In this document: piece after piece, positions 1 through 7,107 of the stretch
Layout: the number at the start of each line of letters is the position of its first letter
Position numbering within the stretch: the stretch's first letter is position 1
Notes under the pieces: model-generated
The model's database searches: none
Seen by the model: only the letters and a program-made list of their open reading frames with translations
Told to the model about the DNA's origin: nothing
Made by a program: the position numbers and the translations under genes
Assembly (NCBI GenBank): GCA_002478575.1
Contig: DLOX01000285.1
Span: forward strand, 26,955 to 37,917
DNA: 10,963 bases
Origin: Sphingomonadales bacterium UBA7473
Lineage (GTDB): Bacteria > Pseudomonadota > Alphaproteobacteria > Sphingomonadales > Sphingomonadaceae
Reading direction: 5' to 3'

Positions 1-577
1 GCGCCCCTCCCAGTGCACAGTCACAAGACGCTCCGAACCCTCGGTTGAGAAACGTGCCAGGCGGACATTCTGGGCAATAGAAGACTAGTTCTGCAGCCGA
101 AGCAGTACCAGGAAAGCGCACTGCTCGTTGCTTATGCTGCGGACATTTCGCGACGTATGGCGTTTTGATCGCTCCGCAAGCGTCGTGGTATCCTACGAAG
201 GGAAGCTGGCCGCGCCGCGCTGTGGCGCCACACTTACATTTTCCCATGGCGTCGTCGTGAAGGCGTTTGCAGCGTTGGCACATGAATAGCCGGGGGAAGG
301 GTTCGCAGTAGACGCCCTCCTCACGGTTCAAGGCGTGAACGCGTACTGGCCGATGCGCCAGAAGGTCATCGACGAAGCCACCGTCTTGGCTAGGGTTCGC
401 CTCTTTCCAGGGATAGGCGGCCCGGATCAGTTCCTCACGGAGCGCTCCGGTGTCGATGGCATTGACAGTTTTCGGATCGTTCCAGCGTTTGACTTTCCAG
501 ATGCCACCGCCTGCGTCGACGGTTTGCTCCGGAAGGTGGCCGAACAATATCTGCGAACCGCTCCTGAACTCCTTCAT
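1..577 (-). CDS. drmB: DrmB-like DISARM protein, N-terminal 192 residues (cut by window edge)
   Basis: The reading frame opens with ATG at 577 and stays open for 192 codons to the left edge, so the C-terminus is missing. The ATG overlaps the drmA stop codon (ATGA), and AAGGGG lies 11 nt upstream, so the two are probably translationally coupled. The product is rich in paired cysteines: C91, CxxC at 100/103, CxC at 114/116, C134, C145 with H148, CxxC at 168/171 and CxC at 185/187, which looks like two or more zinc ribbons. DISARM DrmB proteins are DUF1998-family partners of the DrmA helicase with a similar cysteine-rich half. Position directly after drmA supports the call. The N-terminus does not show the Arg-Ser-Gln / Phe-Gly-Pro-Gly-Ala-like start that I associate with many DrmB proteins, so it is a divergent member. 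The diagnostic DUF1998 part is outside the window. Confidence 0.75.
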   Translation of the reverse strand, partial: MKEFRSGSQILFGHLPEQTVDAGGGIWKVKRWNDPKTVNAIDTGALREELIRAAYPWKEANPSQDGGFVDDLLAHRPVRVHALNREEGVYCEPFPRLFMCQRCKRLHDDAMGKCKCGATARRGQLPFVGYHDACGAIKTPYVAKCPQHKQRAVRFPGTASAAELVFYCPECPPGTFLNRGFGASCDCALGGA

Positions 578-3500
578 AAAGTGCTGTTCCCCTTCAAGGG
601 CGCCTGCTCCTCCACATCCCGCAGTGAAGTCATTGGCGCCCCGGTCGGCGACGCGTCGGAGGGAAACCGAGCGTCGGCTGGAGGTTCGCGGAGGTTACGC
701 GCGAAACCATTAAACCAGGCATGCAACTGCGCGCGCATGAACTCGTCATGCTCATCGATTCCGATGTCTGTTGCGATCGACCTCTCATCGTCGGCGAGCA
801 TATCGGGATTGGCTTGGCTATATCGATTAAGATCCCGGATCATCGTGATGCGACCATTAGAAGCCGGCTCGTGGATCAGGTTGATCCTTGCCATCTCGAG
901 ACCGGATATCGTCCTCTCCAGAACCCTCCGGCTTTTCCGGGTAATTGGGATCGGCTCAACGAACCGGTCGCCATGCGACACGAATTCGGGGAATGCCCGG
1001 TACACGCTCGCATCGCGCTCTCGCGTCATCTTTGGGACCACGACGACCAACGCCGGCCACTTGCGACCCACTCGTGCGGTTGCTTGAATGAATTCTGCGA
1101 CCCCAAGGGGGAAGGCCAACATGATCATCACATTCAAGCGGTCGATATCGACACCGTGGGACATCATGGACGACGCCGCGATCAAATGTAGCCGATCCTC
1201 ATAACGCTCTTCAGCCGTTTCCAACCGATCGAGAGTCCGTTTTACCTCTTCAAAGCCAACTCTGCCCGTCAATGTAGCTACATTCGGGGGTGGTTCGAGT
1301 TCGGCGTACTGCGTTTCGGACGAGCGGACCACAGCGTCGATATCTTGCAGAGTATTCCCGTAGATAACGTTCGTTCCGTAGAGATCGATCAAAAGCGGCG
1401 CGAAAGCGGCGTCGATCGAGAGCTCGGCGCATAGCGGCTCGGGATCAGAGATAAGTCGGCGAATGGCGCGCTGCAGAGTGACGATCAGTCGATCTACGAC
1501 GAACTCGACGGTCAAACGGCGGGGCGCGAACGCGACGTAGCGACGCATTACTTGACCTGAGTCGGCGGCCCAGAAGCCTTGTCCATCGGTCGGTGGCGGC
1601 TGAGGAAATACCCTCGCTTTCCGTCGGTAGAGTACGTCAACCTGCTTTGCATAACCGGAGAGCGTAGCGGACGAGGCCAATATCTTTGGCTTATGGCCGG
1701 TGAGTTGCTCCTGAATTCCGTCGAGCGCACACTCGTAGTGGGCATCGACAGCCCCGAGGCTATCACGCAGGAGATGCAGCTCGTCCTGGAGACGGAAGCT
1801 CACCGGATAAAGGTTGGCCGCCATCGGGAGCGGTCCGGGCGAGCCGCCAGGGCAATCCGGCACGAAACAGCCGTTTGGGAATATGCTCCTCGTTGCGTAG
1901 GTATATCCATGGCCCTCAATCTTGCATCGACCGTGCGGACTCGCGACTAGTCCTCGCATACCCGTCTGACGGGAAATATTGGCGGCCTTGTCCAGCGTTC
2001 CGATCACGATGGTCGGAAGGAAGCGCCAAATCTCATCGTCGACCACATGGATCGGCAGCGGTTCACCGGCAGTCGGACAAGAAACGTTCGAGCAGATATG
2101 ATCGAGACGCCACAAGAGTCGATCAAACTCGGTTCCCACGGTGCGCAGACGGCAAAAAGGACACCGATCAAGTAACATATACGGGTTCTGTTTCTCCTCC
2201 ACTGAATCGGCGTCCACGCCACGCTGGGAGGCTTCCTTTTGGATTCTGTTGGGCGTTGCGGTGCCTCCAACGAGAAAACCTAGTGAGAAGGGGTCGCCCT
2301 GCAGACCGACTTCTCGACGTACCATTTCAGCGGCGGCTAGTGCATTCGCAAAGCGCTGAGTCTGTTGCAATGACAAAAGCCGCAATGGGAACCTTGACCA
2401 AGCGGTGATGCCCGAGATTTTTCCGCGTTTCCGATCGAGGAATGCGGCGGTGAGAAGCAGTCCGAGATACGTCTCGGTCTTCCCGCCACCGGTCGCGAAC
2501 CACACAATATCGACGATCTCCGCCTCGGCGCGAGGATTGACGAGGCATTGAAGGTTTGCGAGGAGGAAAGCGAGCTGGAACGGTCGCCATTCGTCGTACT
2601 TTCCCGCCGCCGAAATGAGCATGGCCCGATTCATCAGCTGGAACGACGACCGGAGGGTCTCATCAGTCTCCAGCGAGCGGACGCCCACCTTTACACGTTG
2701 GAGCTCTGACCGGAACTCCTCCTGCGCATCGCTTGCTTCTTTGCGCATGCCTGCAGACCAACCCTCGGAGCTCGCACGCCGCGCGAGCGCCGTATCAGAC
2801 CAGACATCCGAAGACCAATCCTTGAAGGACTGGAGGAGGCCGCGTGCACTTTCCACTGGATTCTGAGCCAGTCCCGCGAAGGTCAGGTCTGGCTTCGCGT
2901 CTCGCGAAGGCCAGAACGTCGGGCGCTCCTTCGTGTGTGCTGGGCCATCGCTGGTGCGGACGGTACCATCATCGGCGACCGCGAATCCGCAATTGATCCC
3001 ATAGGCCTCAACGTGGCGATCATAACGGAATGAATCGGGCAACGACTCCAGTTCGAAAGGCATGCGCTGTAAGCCGAACACTTCCAACGAGGCCTCAAAA
3101 AATCGGCCATCGGCGTAATCAGCGATTTCCTGGCTCGTATTGACGAAAGTTATCTCCAAAGCGCGCGAAGACTGAGTGCGCCCGGTGATGCGTACGCGAA
3201 CCTCCCCGCTCAGGCCCGCTGTGCCGGTCTCCGCAAGCGCATCCGTGATCGTCTCGGCTCCGAATATCTGATCACCCTGTGAATCCTCGACGATGATCGG
3301 CAGGCTGACGACCACGGCTTCCGTCTTGTCCCAAGCCCAGCGAAAGCTACCGCCGTCGTCGGCCCGCCGTCGCTTCCAGAGACTGCTGCTGATCCGCACC
3401 TCGAAAGAAAGCGGGAATTCATCAGCAGGCCTTATCCTCAGGCCAATGGCACAAGGCTCCAATCGGTCCTGCCGCTCGTCGGGGCGGGTAACGAAGTCTT

Positions 3501-3669
3501 TCGGACCAAGTCGTCCAAGCCAGAACCGGCCAGTCGGATCAACCTGCGAAAAATGCTCTTCGTCGCCTCGGGCTTCGATCATAACACGTCGCTCGAGCCA
3601 AGCGACAAAGCGTTCAGCCGCTTGGTAGCGGGCCATCTCGTCGTTCGGGTCTTCGATCAAAGTCATCAT
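574..3669 (-). CDS. drmA: DrmA-like DISARM helicase
   Basis: A 1031-residue superfamily 2-type helicase. Visible motifs: Walker A ATGGGKTE (392-399, K397), DEXH box DELH (629-632), SAT motif III (667-669), motif V around SHGVDID (837-843) and motif VI QATARVGR (862-869) with its two arginines. Cysteine pairs CPFC (503/506) and C526/C531, plus C582, C601 and C606, suggest a zinc site inserted between motifs I and II. The first ~385 residues match no domain I can name. The QATARVGR helicase C-terminal half with a DELH box is the pattern I associate with DISARM DrmA, which acts with DrmB in binding and moving along DNA to block phage DNA. Start: ATG at 3669 (or the adjacent ATG at 3666) has GGAAGAGGA just upstream. 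A TTG at 3705 would add 12 residues but has no comparable ribosome site. Ends in an ATGA overlap with drmB. A nearby cytosine methyltransferase makes class 2 DISARM the best fit; a stand-alone helicase is less likely. Confidence 0.85.
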   Translation of the reverse strand: MMTLIEDPNDEMARYQAAERFVAWLERRVMIEARGDEEHFSQVDPTGRFWLGRLGPKDFVTRPDERQDRLEPCAIGLRIRPADEFPLSFEVRISSSLWKRRRADDGGSFRWAWDKTEAVVVSLPIIVEDSQGDQIFGAETITDALAETGTAGLSGEVRVRITGRTQSSRALEITFVNTSQEIADYADGRFFEASLEVFGLQRMPFELESLPDSFRYDRHVEAYGINCGFAVADDGTVRTSDGPAHTKERPTFWPSRDAKPDLTFAGLAQNPVESARGLLQSFKDWSSDVWSDTALARRASSEGWSAGMRKEASDAQEEFRSELQRVKVGVRSLETDETLRSSFQLMNRAMLISAAGKYDEWRPFQLAFLLANLQCLVNPRAEAEIVDIVWFATGGGKTETYLGLLLTAAFLDRKRGKISGITAWSRFPLRLLSLQQTQRFANALAAAEMVRREVGLQGDPFSLGFLVGGTATPNRIQKEASQRGVDADSVEEKQNPYMLLDRCPFCRLRTVGTEFDRLLWRLDHICSNVSCPTAGEPLPIHVVDDEIWRFLPTIVIGTLDKAANISRQTGMRGLVASPHGRCKIEGHGYTYATRSIFPNGCFVPDCPGGSPGPLPMAANLYPVSFRLQDELHLLRDSLGAVDAHYECALDGIQEQLTGHKPKILASSATLSGYAKQVDVLYRRKARVFPQPPPTDGQGFWAADSGQVMRRYVAFAPRRLTVEFVVDRLIVTLQRAIRRLISDPEPLCAELSIDAAFAPLLIDLYGTNVIYGNTLQDIDAVVRSSETQYAELEPPPNVATLTGRVGFEEVKRTLDRLETAEERYEDRLHLIAASSMMSHGVDIDRLNVMIMLAFPLGVAEFIQATARVGRKWPALVVVVPKMTRERDASVYRAFPEFVSHGDRFVEPIPITRKSRRVLERTISGLEMARINLIHEPASNGRITMIRDLNRYSQANPDMLADDERSIATDIGIDEHDEFMRAQLHAWFNGFARNLREPPADARFPSDASPTGAPMTSLRDVEEQAPLKGNSTL

Positions 3670-4083
3670 GCACGTCCTCTTCCGATAATTTGAGGCAGCC
3701 CACAACTACTATCAGCGGCCTTCCGTTGTTGATCCAAGTAGATCGACAATTGTTTGATAGCTCTCATCGCCTTTCAACGTGCACTCGCGCATCGGGCAGC
3801 ACGTCCCATCAACCGTCACGCGCCATATTCTCTAGCCTCGCGTCATGTTTCGTGTTCCGTGCAATTTCGCTTCCCAGAGCTCCGTAGGTGATTTTGAATT
3901 AGGGAGAATCTCGTGGCCTTCATGGCTACGCGATAAACAATCGTGAATTTGGACCATCCATTGCGGATTAGTGAGGATGCTGTCTGGTCACCTGATGGGC
4001 GGCATAGCAGCGCTGGATTCGCTGGGCGAGGTTGGTCAACTATTTAAGCTGTAAATGGAATCGGTCGCGGTTAAAATCTCGCG
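3670..4083. other. Long intergenic gap between drmMII and drmA
   Basis: About 410 bases without a convincing gene, unusually long for the middle of a defence operon. It holds a candidate drmA promoter (separate entry) and an imperfect inverted repeat GTTGATC / GATCGAC around 3728-3747. A 35-codon minus-strand frame (GTG 3819 to stop 3712) exists but overlaps that promoter and has no recognised product. I see no clear terminator after the methyltransferase stop codon. The gap may reflect separate transcription of the methyltransferase or the loss of a gene. Confidence 0.5.
3749..3777 (-). promoter_or_regulatory. Candidate sigma70-type promoter for drmA-drmB
   Basis: Reading the minus strand, TTGAAA (3777-3772) is followed after exactly 17 nt by AACAAT (3754-3749). 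These match the -35 and -10 consensus at 5/6 and 4/6 positions. Transcription would begin near 3742, about 70 nt before the drmA ATG. This would allow drmA-drmB to be expressed independently of drmMII. It rests on sequence match only. Confidence 0.35.
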
Positions 4084-5742
4084 TCAGTTTGAGAAGTGGC
4101 GCTTGCGGGCTTTGTTGTAGTGCACGCGCGAATGTAACAAGGGATTCACAGCCGAACCAATCAGCAACCCCGCCAATATTGTCGCTGAGTTCCTTGCGAG
4201 TTTACCAAGTCCCGGCAATGCCGCCCCCGCCCCATGACGATACAAGATCGTCGCCTCGACTATGCTAGTCGCCTCATCGAAATGCGCCGAGATAGCGTGT
4301 ACCATTGCAGTCCCGACTTCGTCGAGTTTATCCAGCAGCATGAATGCTCGGGTTCCGCCCGGTCTCCGATGTGTCCAAACAGACTGCATATTGGCGATGT
4401 CGGCGTATTCGACGAAGTGGCTGATTTGATCGAGATGTGGGGCCACCACAGCCTGCAACTCCTGCGAGATCATCGATTGGATGAAAGTCCCGGTTTCCTC
4501 GCTTAACGGGATCGAATGGATGGCCTTTGATGTCCCAAAATAGAATGCCATGCTCCAAGTGACGAATTCTTCCGAGCAGTTATTGGCTAGCTCGAATCGA
4601 ACGCCACTCTTTAATTGAAGGCTAGGCACAGCGAATTTGAAGGTCCTGTTCATTGGATAACGGGCGCCGACGCGATCGGGTGGCGTCTCTAGCGGAATAG
4701 GCTCCGGCCGCTTTAGGTTCTTTGCGGCCTCACGCAGAGAGAATGCATCCTTTGCTAGGCGGCCCTGCAATACATGACCCATCAGGAAGGAAAACGCAGG
4801 CGGGATCGCATTGCCGATCATCCTCAGTTTCTGACCGTAATTGGCTCCATAGAATTGAAAAGTGATCGGGAATCCTTGGAGACTCGCCCTCTCTCGCAAG
4901 GTGAGCCTTCTGTATGCATCGGTACGTTGCGGAACGGCGATTACAATGCTTTCACGCGATACGCGCGTGCAGGTCGCCGTAATCGTTCGGACTGTCCGGT
5001 CCAAGGGGTCAGGAAACGGCATCGAATTATAAATGGTGTGCGTCGTCTTGTTCGCTCGATTGATCCGGGTCTCTTCCGCGCTCAGCAAATCCTCTTCGAT
5101 ATGATCGATCAAGTCGGTGCGCGCGAGCTCAAGTCCATAGATCGGATCAACCACTGGGCTGGCAGCGAGCGAGGCAACGACTTCGCCAAGCGTTGGAGCC
5201 GCTGTAGTTGGCTTGAAAGACTTAAGGAGATCGATATCGAAATTTCCGGCGATGCATCTTTTCCGGCGCTGTGGAATTCCGTATTCCGCCATATCCACGA
5301 CATGGATCGCGCAGTCGAGATGCGCGAAATGTGCTAAGACACCGCCCGGCTCGAGTTCTTTTTCGATGATCTTTGCAACTCGAGGAACGTTCTCCATCGC
5401 CCACATTTTCGGTTTCAAATAGTCGACGATTGTAAGGAAGCGGATTATGTCCTTTAGGCCATCCGCGAGATCGCCACCACCGCCCCTGTTGCTAAAAGAG
5501 AACTGCGTGCAAGGCGGGCTACCAACGACCATGTCGATGTTTTCTGGTAAATCTTCCCAGGCCAAGCGGCGGATGTCTACGATTTGAGCTTGATGGAAGT
5601 TATTCTTGAAATTGGTTTCGTTCGCTGGACCCCACATCTCATATGAAGCGACAACCTCGACACCGGCCAACCGGAGGCCAAGGGACCAGCCACCGACGCC
5701 GGAATATAAATCTATAGCTCTTGTTTTCGCTTTTTTCACCAC
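4084..5742 (-). CDS. drmMII: DrmMII-like DNA (cytosine-5) methyltransferase with extra C-terminal domain
   Basis: A C5-cytosine methyltransferase that transfers methyl from S-adenosylmethionine to DNA cytosines. Motifs are in canonical order (552 residues from GTG 5742): motif I DLYSGVGG (11-18), motif IV SPPC with catalytic C78, motif VI ENV (117-119), motif VIII QRRKR (158-162), motif IX RRLTLRERASLQGFP (278-292) and motif X GNAIPP (310-315). The target-recognition region between VIII and IX is about 115 residues, rather short. About 220 residues beyond motif X form an additional domain that I do not recognise. No restriction endonuclease is nearby; instead a DrmA-type helicase follows, as in class 2 DISARM where the methylase protects host DNA. 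Start choice: GTG 5742 (or the next GTG, 5739) has CAGGGA just upstream and begins close to motif I, as is usual. A TTG at 5775 would fall in the predicted -10 box. An orphan methylase or ordinary RM enzyme is the alternative. Confidence 0.85.
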   Translation of the reverse strand: MVKKAKTRAIDLYSGVGGWSLGLRLAGVEVVASYEMWGPANETNFKNNFHQAQIVDIRRLAWEDLPENIDMVVGSPPCTQFSFSNRGGGGDLADGLKDIIRFLTIVDYLKPKMWAMENVPRVAKIIEKELEPGGVLAHFAHLDCAIHVVDMAEYGIPQRRKRCIAGNFDIDLLKSFKPTTAAPTLGEVVASLAASPVVDPIYGLELARTDLIDHIEEDLLSAEETRINRANKTTHTIYNSMPFPDPLDRTVRTITATCTRVSRESIVIAVPQRTDAYRRLTLRERASLQGFPITFQFYGANYGQKLRMIGNAIPPAFSFLMGHVLQGRLAKDAFSLREAAKNLKRPEPIPLETPPDRVGARYPMNRTFKFAVPSLQLKSGVRFELANNCSEEFVTWSMAFYFGTSKAIHSIPLSEETGTFIQSMISQELQAVVAPHLDQISHFVEYADIANMQSVWTHRRPGGTRAFMLLDKLDEVGTAMVHAISAHFDEATSIVEATILYRHGAGAALPGLGKLARNSATILAGLLIGSAVNPLLHSRVHYNKARKRHFSN

Positions 5743-5769
5743 GCAGTCCCTGCTTCTATCAGTTACACC

Positions 5770-5805
5770 ATTCAATAGATCTTTTGCACAATTGGCAAGA
5801 TCTTT
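5770..5805 (-). promoter_or_regulatory. Candidate drmMII promoter with paired AAAGATCT sites
   Basis: On the minus strand TTGCCA (5798-5793), 17 nt, then TTGAAT (5775-5770) resembles a weak sigma70 promoter with a start near 5763, upstream of the chosen GTG start. An exact 8-bp direct repeat AAAGATCT occurs at 5805-5798 and 5784-5777, 21 bp apart (two helical turns). One copy abuts the -35 and the other lies in the spacer next to the -10. Each contains the palindrome AGATCT. A repressor, or the methyltransferase itself, bound here would cover the promoter. Confidence 0.35.
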
Positions 5806-5923
5806 CGTGTTATTCTGCTCGCCACTCGGGGCGCATTAAGTCAGCTATTCCCTTCACGGTCTAAATTGCAGTTACGGTGAAGCACCTGAATGAACGACAG
5901 GTTTCACGCGGCGCGCTCGACGG

Positions 5924-5956
5924 GCTGAACGACGGAAAAGTTAGCGAAATCAGCCC
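5924..5956 (+). repeat. 33-nt interspersed repeat, copy A, at the end of the iron cassette
   Basis: A 33-nt segment matching copy C (9362-9394) at 26 of 33 positions without gaps, in the same orientation. The shared core is GTTAGCGAwATCwGCCC. Including two bases to its left, this copy has 7-bp inverted ends (GGGCTGA at 5922-5928, TCAGCCC at 5950-5956). The TGA stop of the PepSY gene lies inside the right arm, so the gene runs into the element. The hairpin could also act weakly in 3'-end formation, but the loop is 21 nt and there is no U-tract. Confidence 0.5.
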
Positions 5957-7107
5957 ATAAGAGTGGCTGGTCGTGTGGAGCCATTTGCGTCCCGCGTGGC
6001 GCGTAGCCGTCTCCTGCGCCAGAGCCAAAGCACAATTCCGACAATAGGCAACACACTAATGGCGACGCCTTGCAATACAATCAACGCTTCACCTGCAAGG
6101 CCTAGAATTCGGCCATTGTGCAATTCGACGAGATAAGTCAGCACCGTGTCACCGGCGCGCATCTCTTCTTCGCCCCGCGCAAACAGCAATGTCCCACACT
6201 TTGCATCGACGATGACCTCGCTATCGCCGCGTGCAGGGACGGTAGAGGAGGCGGGCCGCATCCAGATGCTATAAACTGGCGCTTCGGCATTGGGCACGAA
6301 CATCGAGGCGAGTTCGTGGGTCGGGTAGCGTTGGTGGGCGATGGCAAGCGCGTCGCCAGCGGTGACAGCGCGCGGACTGGCGCATCGGCCCGGTGGCGCA
6401 GTTGCCGGGTTAAACTCAGCCGATGCACCCAGCGGCGCGGTCATGGCTTCGGCCACATCAAAGCGTGTCAGCATCAGGCCGGTGACGCCCGCCAAAATGA
6501 TCAGCGGCGATGTCCAAAACCCGATCGCGCCATGCAGGCGGCGAAGATTGATGGGGTTGTTCGGTTTGACGACCTTTGCTGCCACCCGCCAACGTGCGCG
6601 GCCTGGCCACCAGATGACAAGGCCAGATAGGCCAAAGGCGATCAGCACCACTGACAAGACGACCAGCACCCAACTCGACATTGCTTCGGGCAAGAACAGG
6701 CTCATATGAAGCTTTAGCGGCAGCATCGACCATGTGTCCTCGGCAACGAAGTTTGCCAGCGGCTCGCCGGTGTACGGATTAACAGTGACAACACCGTGGA
6801 CATGATCCCGCCCCGCCGGTTCATAGATCAGCGTTGGTGCCGAAATCCGCATCGGTGTTGCGCGCGGGCCGAAATAACCCTCGAAGCCTGGCAGCTTGCC
6901 GTAACGCGCCTCAGCCTTTTCCAGCCAGATATGCGGCGGTGCATAGGGGGTATCCTGCATTGGAACACTCACCTTGTCAGCGCCAAATTCCCATTCGTAG
7001 AAGGTCGTCGAAAACACCATCCCGATGCCAGACAAAGCGATGAGCACGATGTAGAGCCCGCAAATGAGGCCGAGCCAGCGGTGCGCGAGAATAAGGCCTT
7101 TACGCAT
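5950..7107 (-). CDS. PepSY-type inner-membrane protein, probable ferrisiderophore reductase
   Basis: A 385-residue protein of the PepSY-associated transmembrane family. Four hydrophobic helices are visible at about 11-33, 145-167, 195-214 and 339-362, with two soluble loops (about 40-130 and 215-330). The loops are presumably periplasmic, as each starts and ends at a helix and the C-terminal tail is Arg-rich (WRRRRLR). A histidine sits near each helix: H9 (AHRW), H134 (KLHMS), H192 (RLHGA) and H330 (ELHNG). This pattern fits haem-binding PepSY reductases such as Pseudomonas FoxB, which reduce ferric siderophores at the inner membrane. C242 and C304 in the second loop could form a disulphide. 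Its ATG overlaps the receptor stop codon by one base (TAATG), so the two are co-translated and probably handle the same chelate. The substrate cannot be read from sequence. Confidence 0.85.
   Translation of the reverse strand: MRKGLILAHRWLGLICGLYIVLIALSGIGMVFSTTFYEWEFGADKVSVPMQDTPYAPPHIWLEKAEARYGKLPGFEGYFGPRATPMRISAPTLIYEPAGRDHVHGVVTVNPYTGEPLANFVAEDTWSMLPLKLHMSLFLPEAMSSWVLVVLSVVLIAFGLSGLVIWWPGRARWRVAAKVVKPNNPINLRRLHGAIGFWTSPLIILAGVTGLMLTRFDVAEAMTAPLGASAEFNPATAPPGRCASPRAVTAGDALAIAHQRYPTHELASMFVPNAEAPVYSIWMRPASSTVPARGDSEVIVDAKCGTLLFARGEEEMRAGDTVLTYLVELHNGRILGLAGEALIVLQGVAISVLPIVGIVLWLWRRRRLRATRDANGSTRPATLMG

Noticed and set aside
335..1087. 250-codon plus-strand open frame
   Set aside because: Lies antisense to drmB and drmA, has no domain-like sequence, and the minus-strand frame carries the helicase motifs and zinc ligands.
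574..3669. Druantia DruE helicase
   Set aside because: DruE is a much larger single protein that includes the DUF1998 region; here helicase and cysteine-rich partner are separate genes, as in DISARM.
3712..3819. 35-codon minus-strand frame in the drmMII-drmA gap
   Set aside because: Too short to judge, overlaps the best promoter candidate for drmA, has no strong ribosome site and no recognisable product.
4774..5337. 187-codon plus-strand open frame
   Set aside because: Antisense to the conserved methyltransferase core; Arg-rich low-information product typical of a shadow frame.
4084..5742. Ordinary type II restriction-modification system
   Set aside because: No restriction endonuclease gene is seen on either side; a DrmA-type helicase and DrmB-like protein follow instead.
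6118..6630. 170-codon plus-strand open frame
   Set aside because: Antisense to the PepSY gene, no motif or ribosome site.
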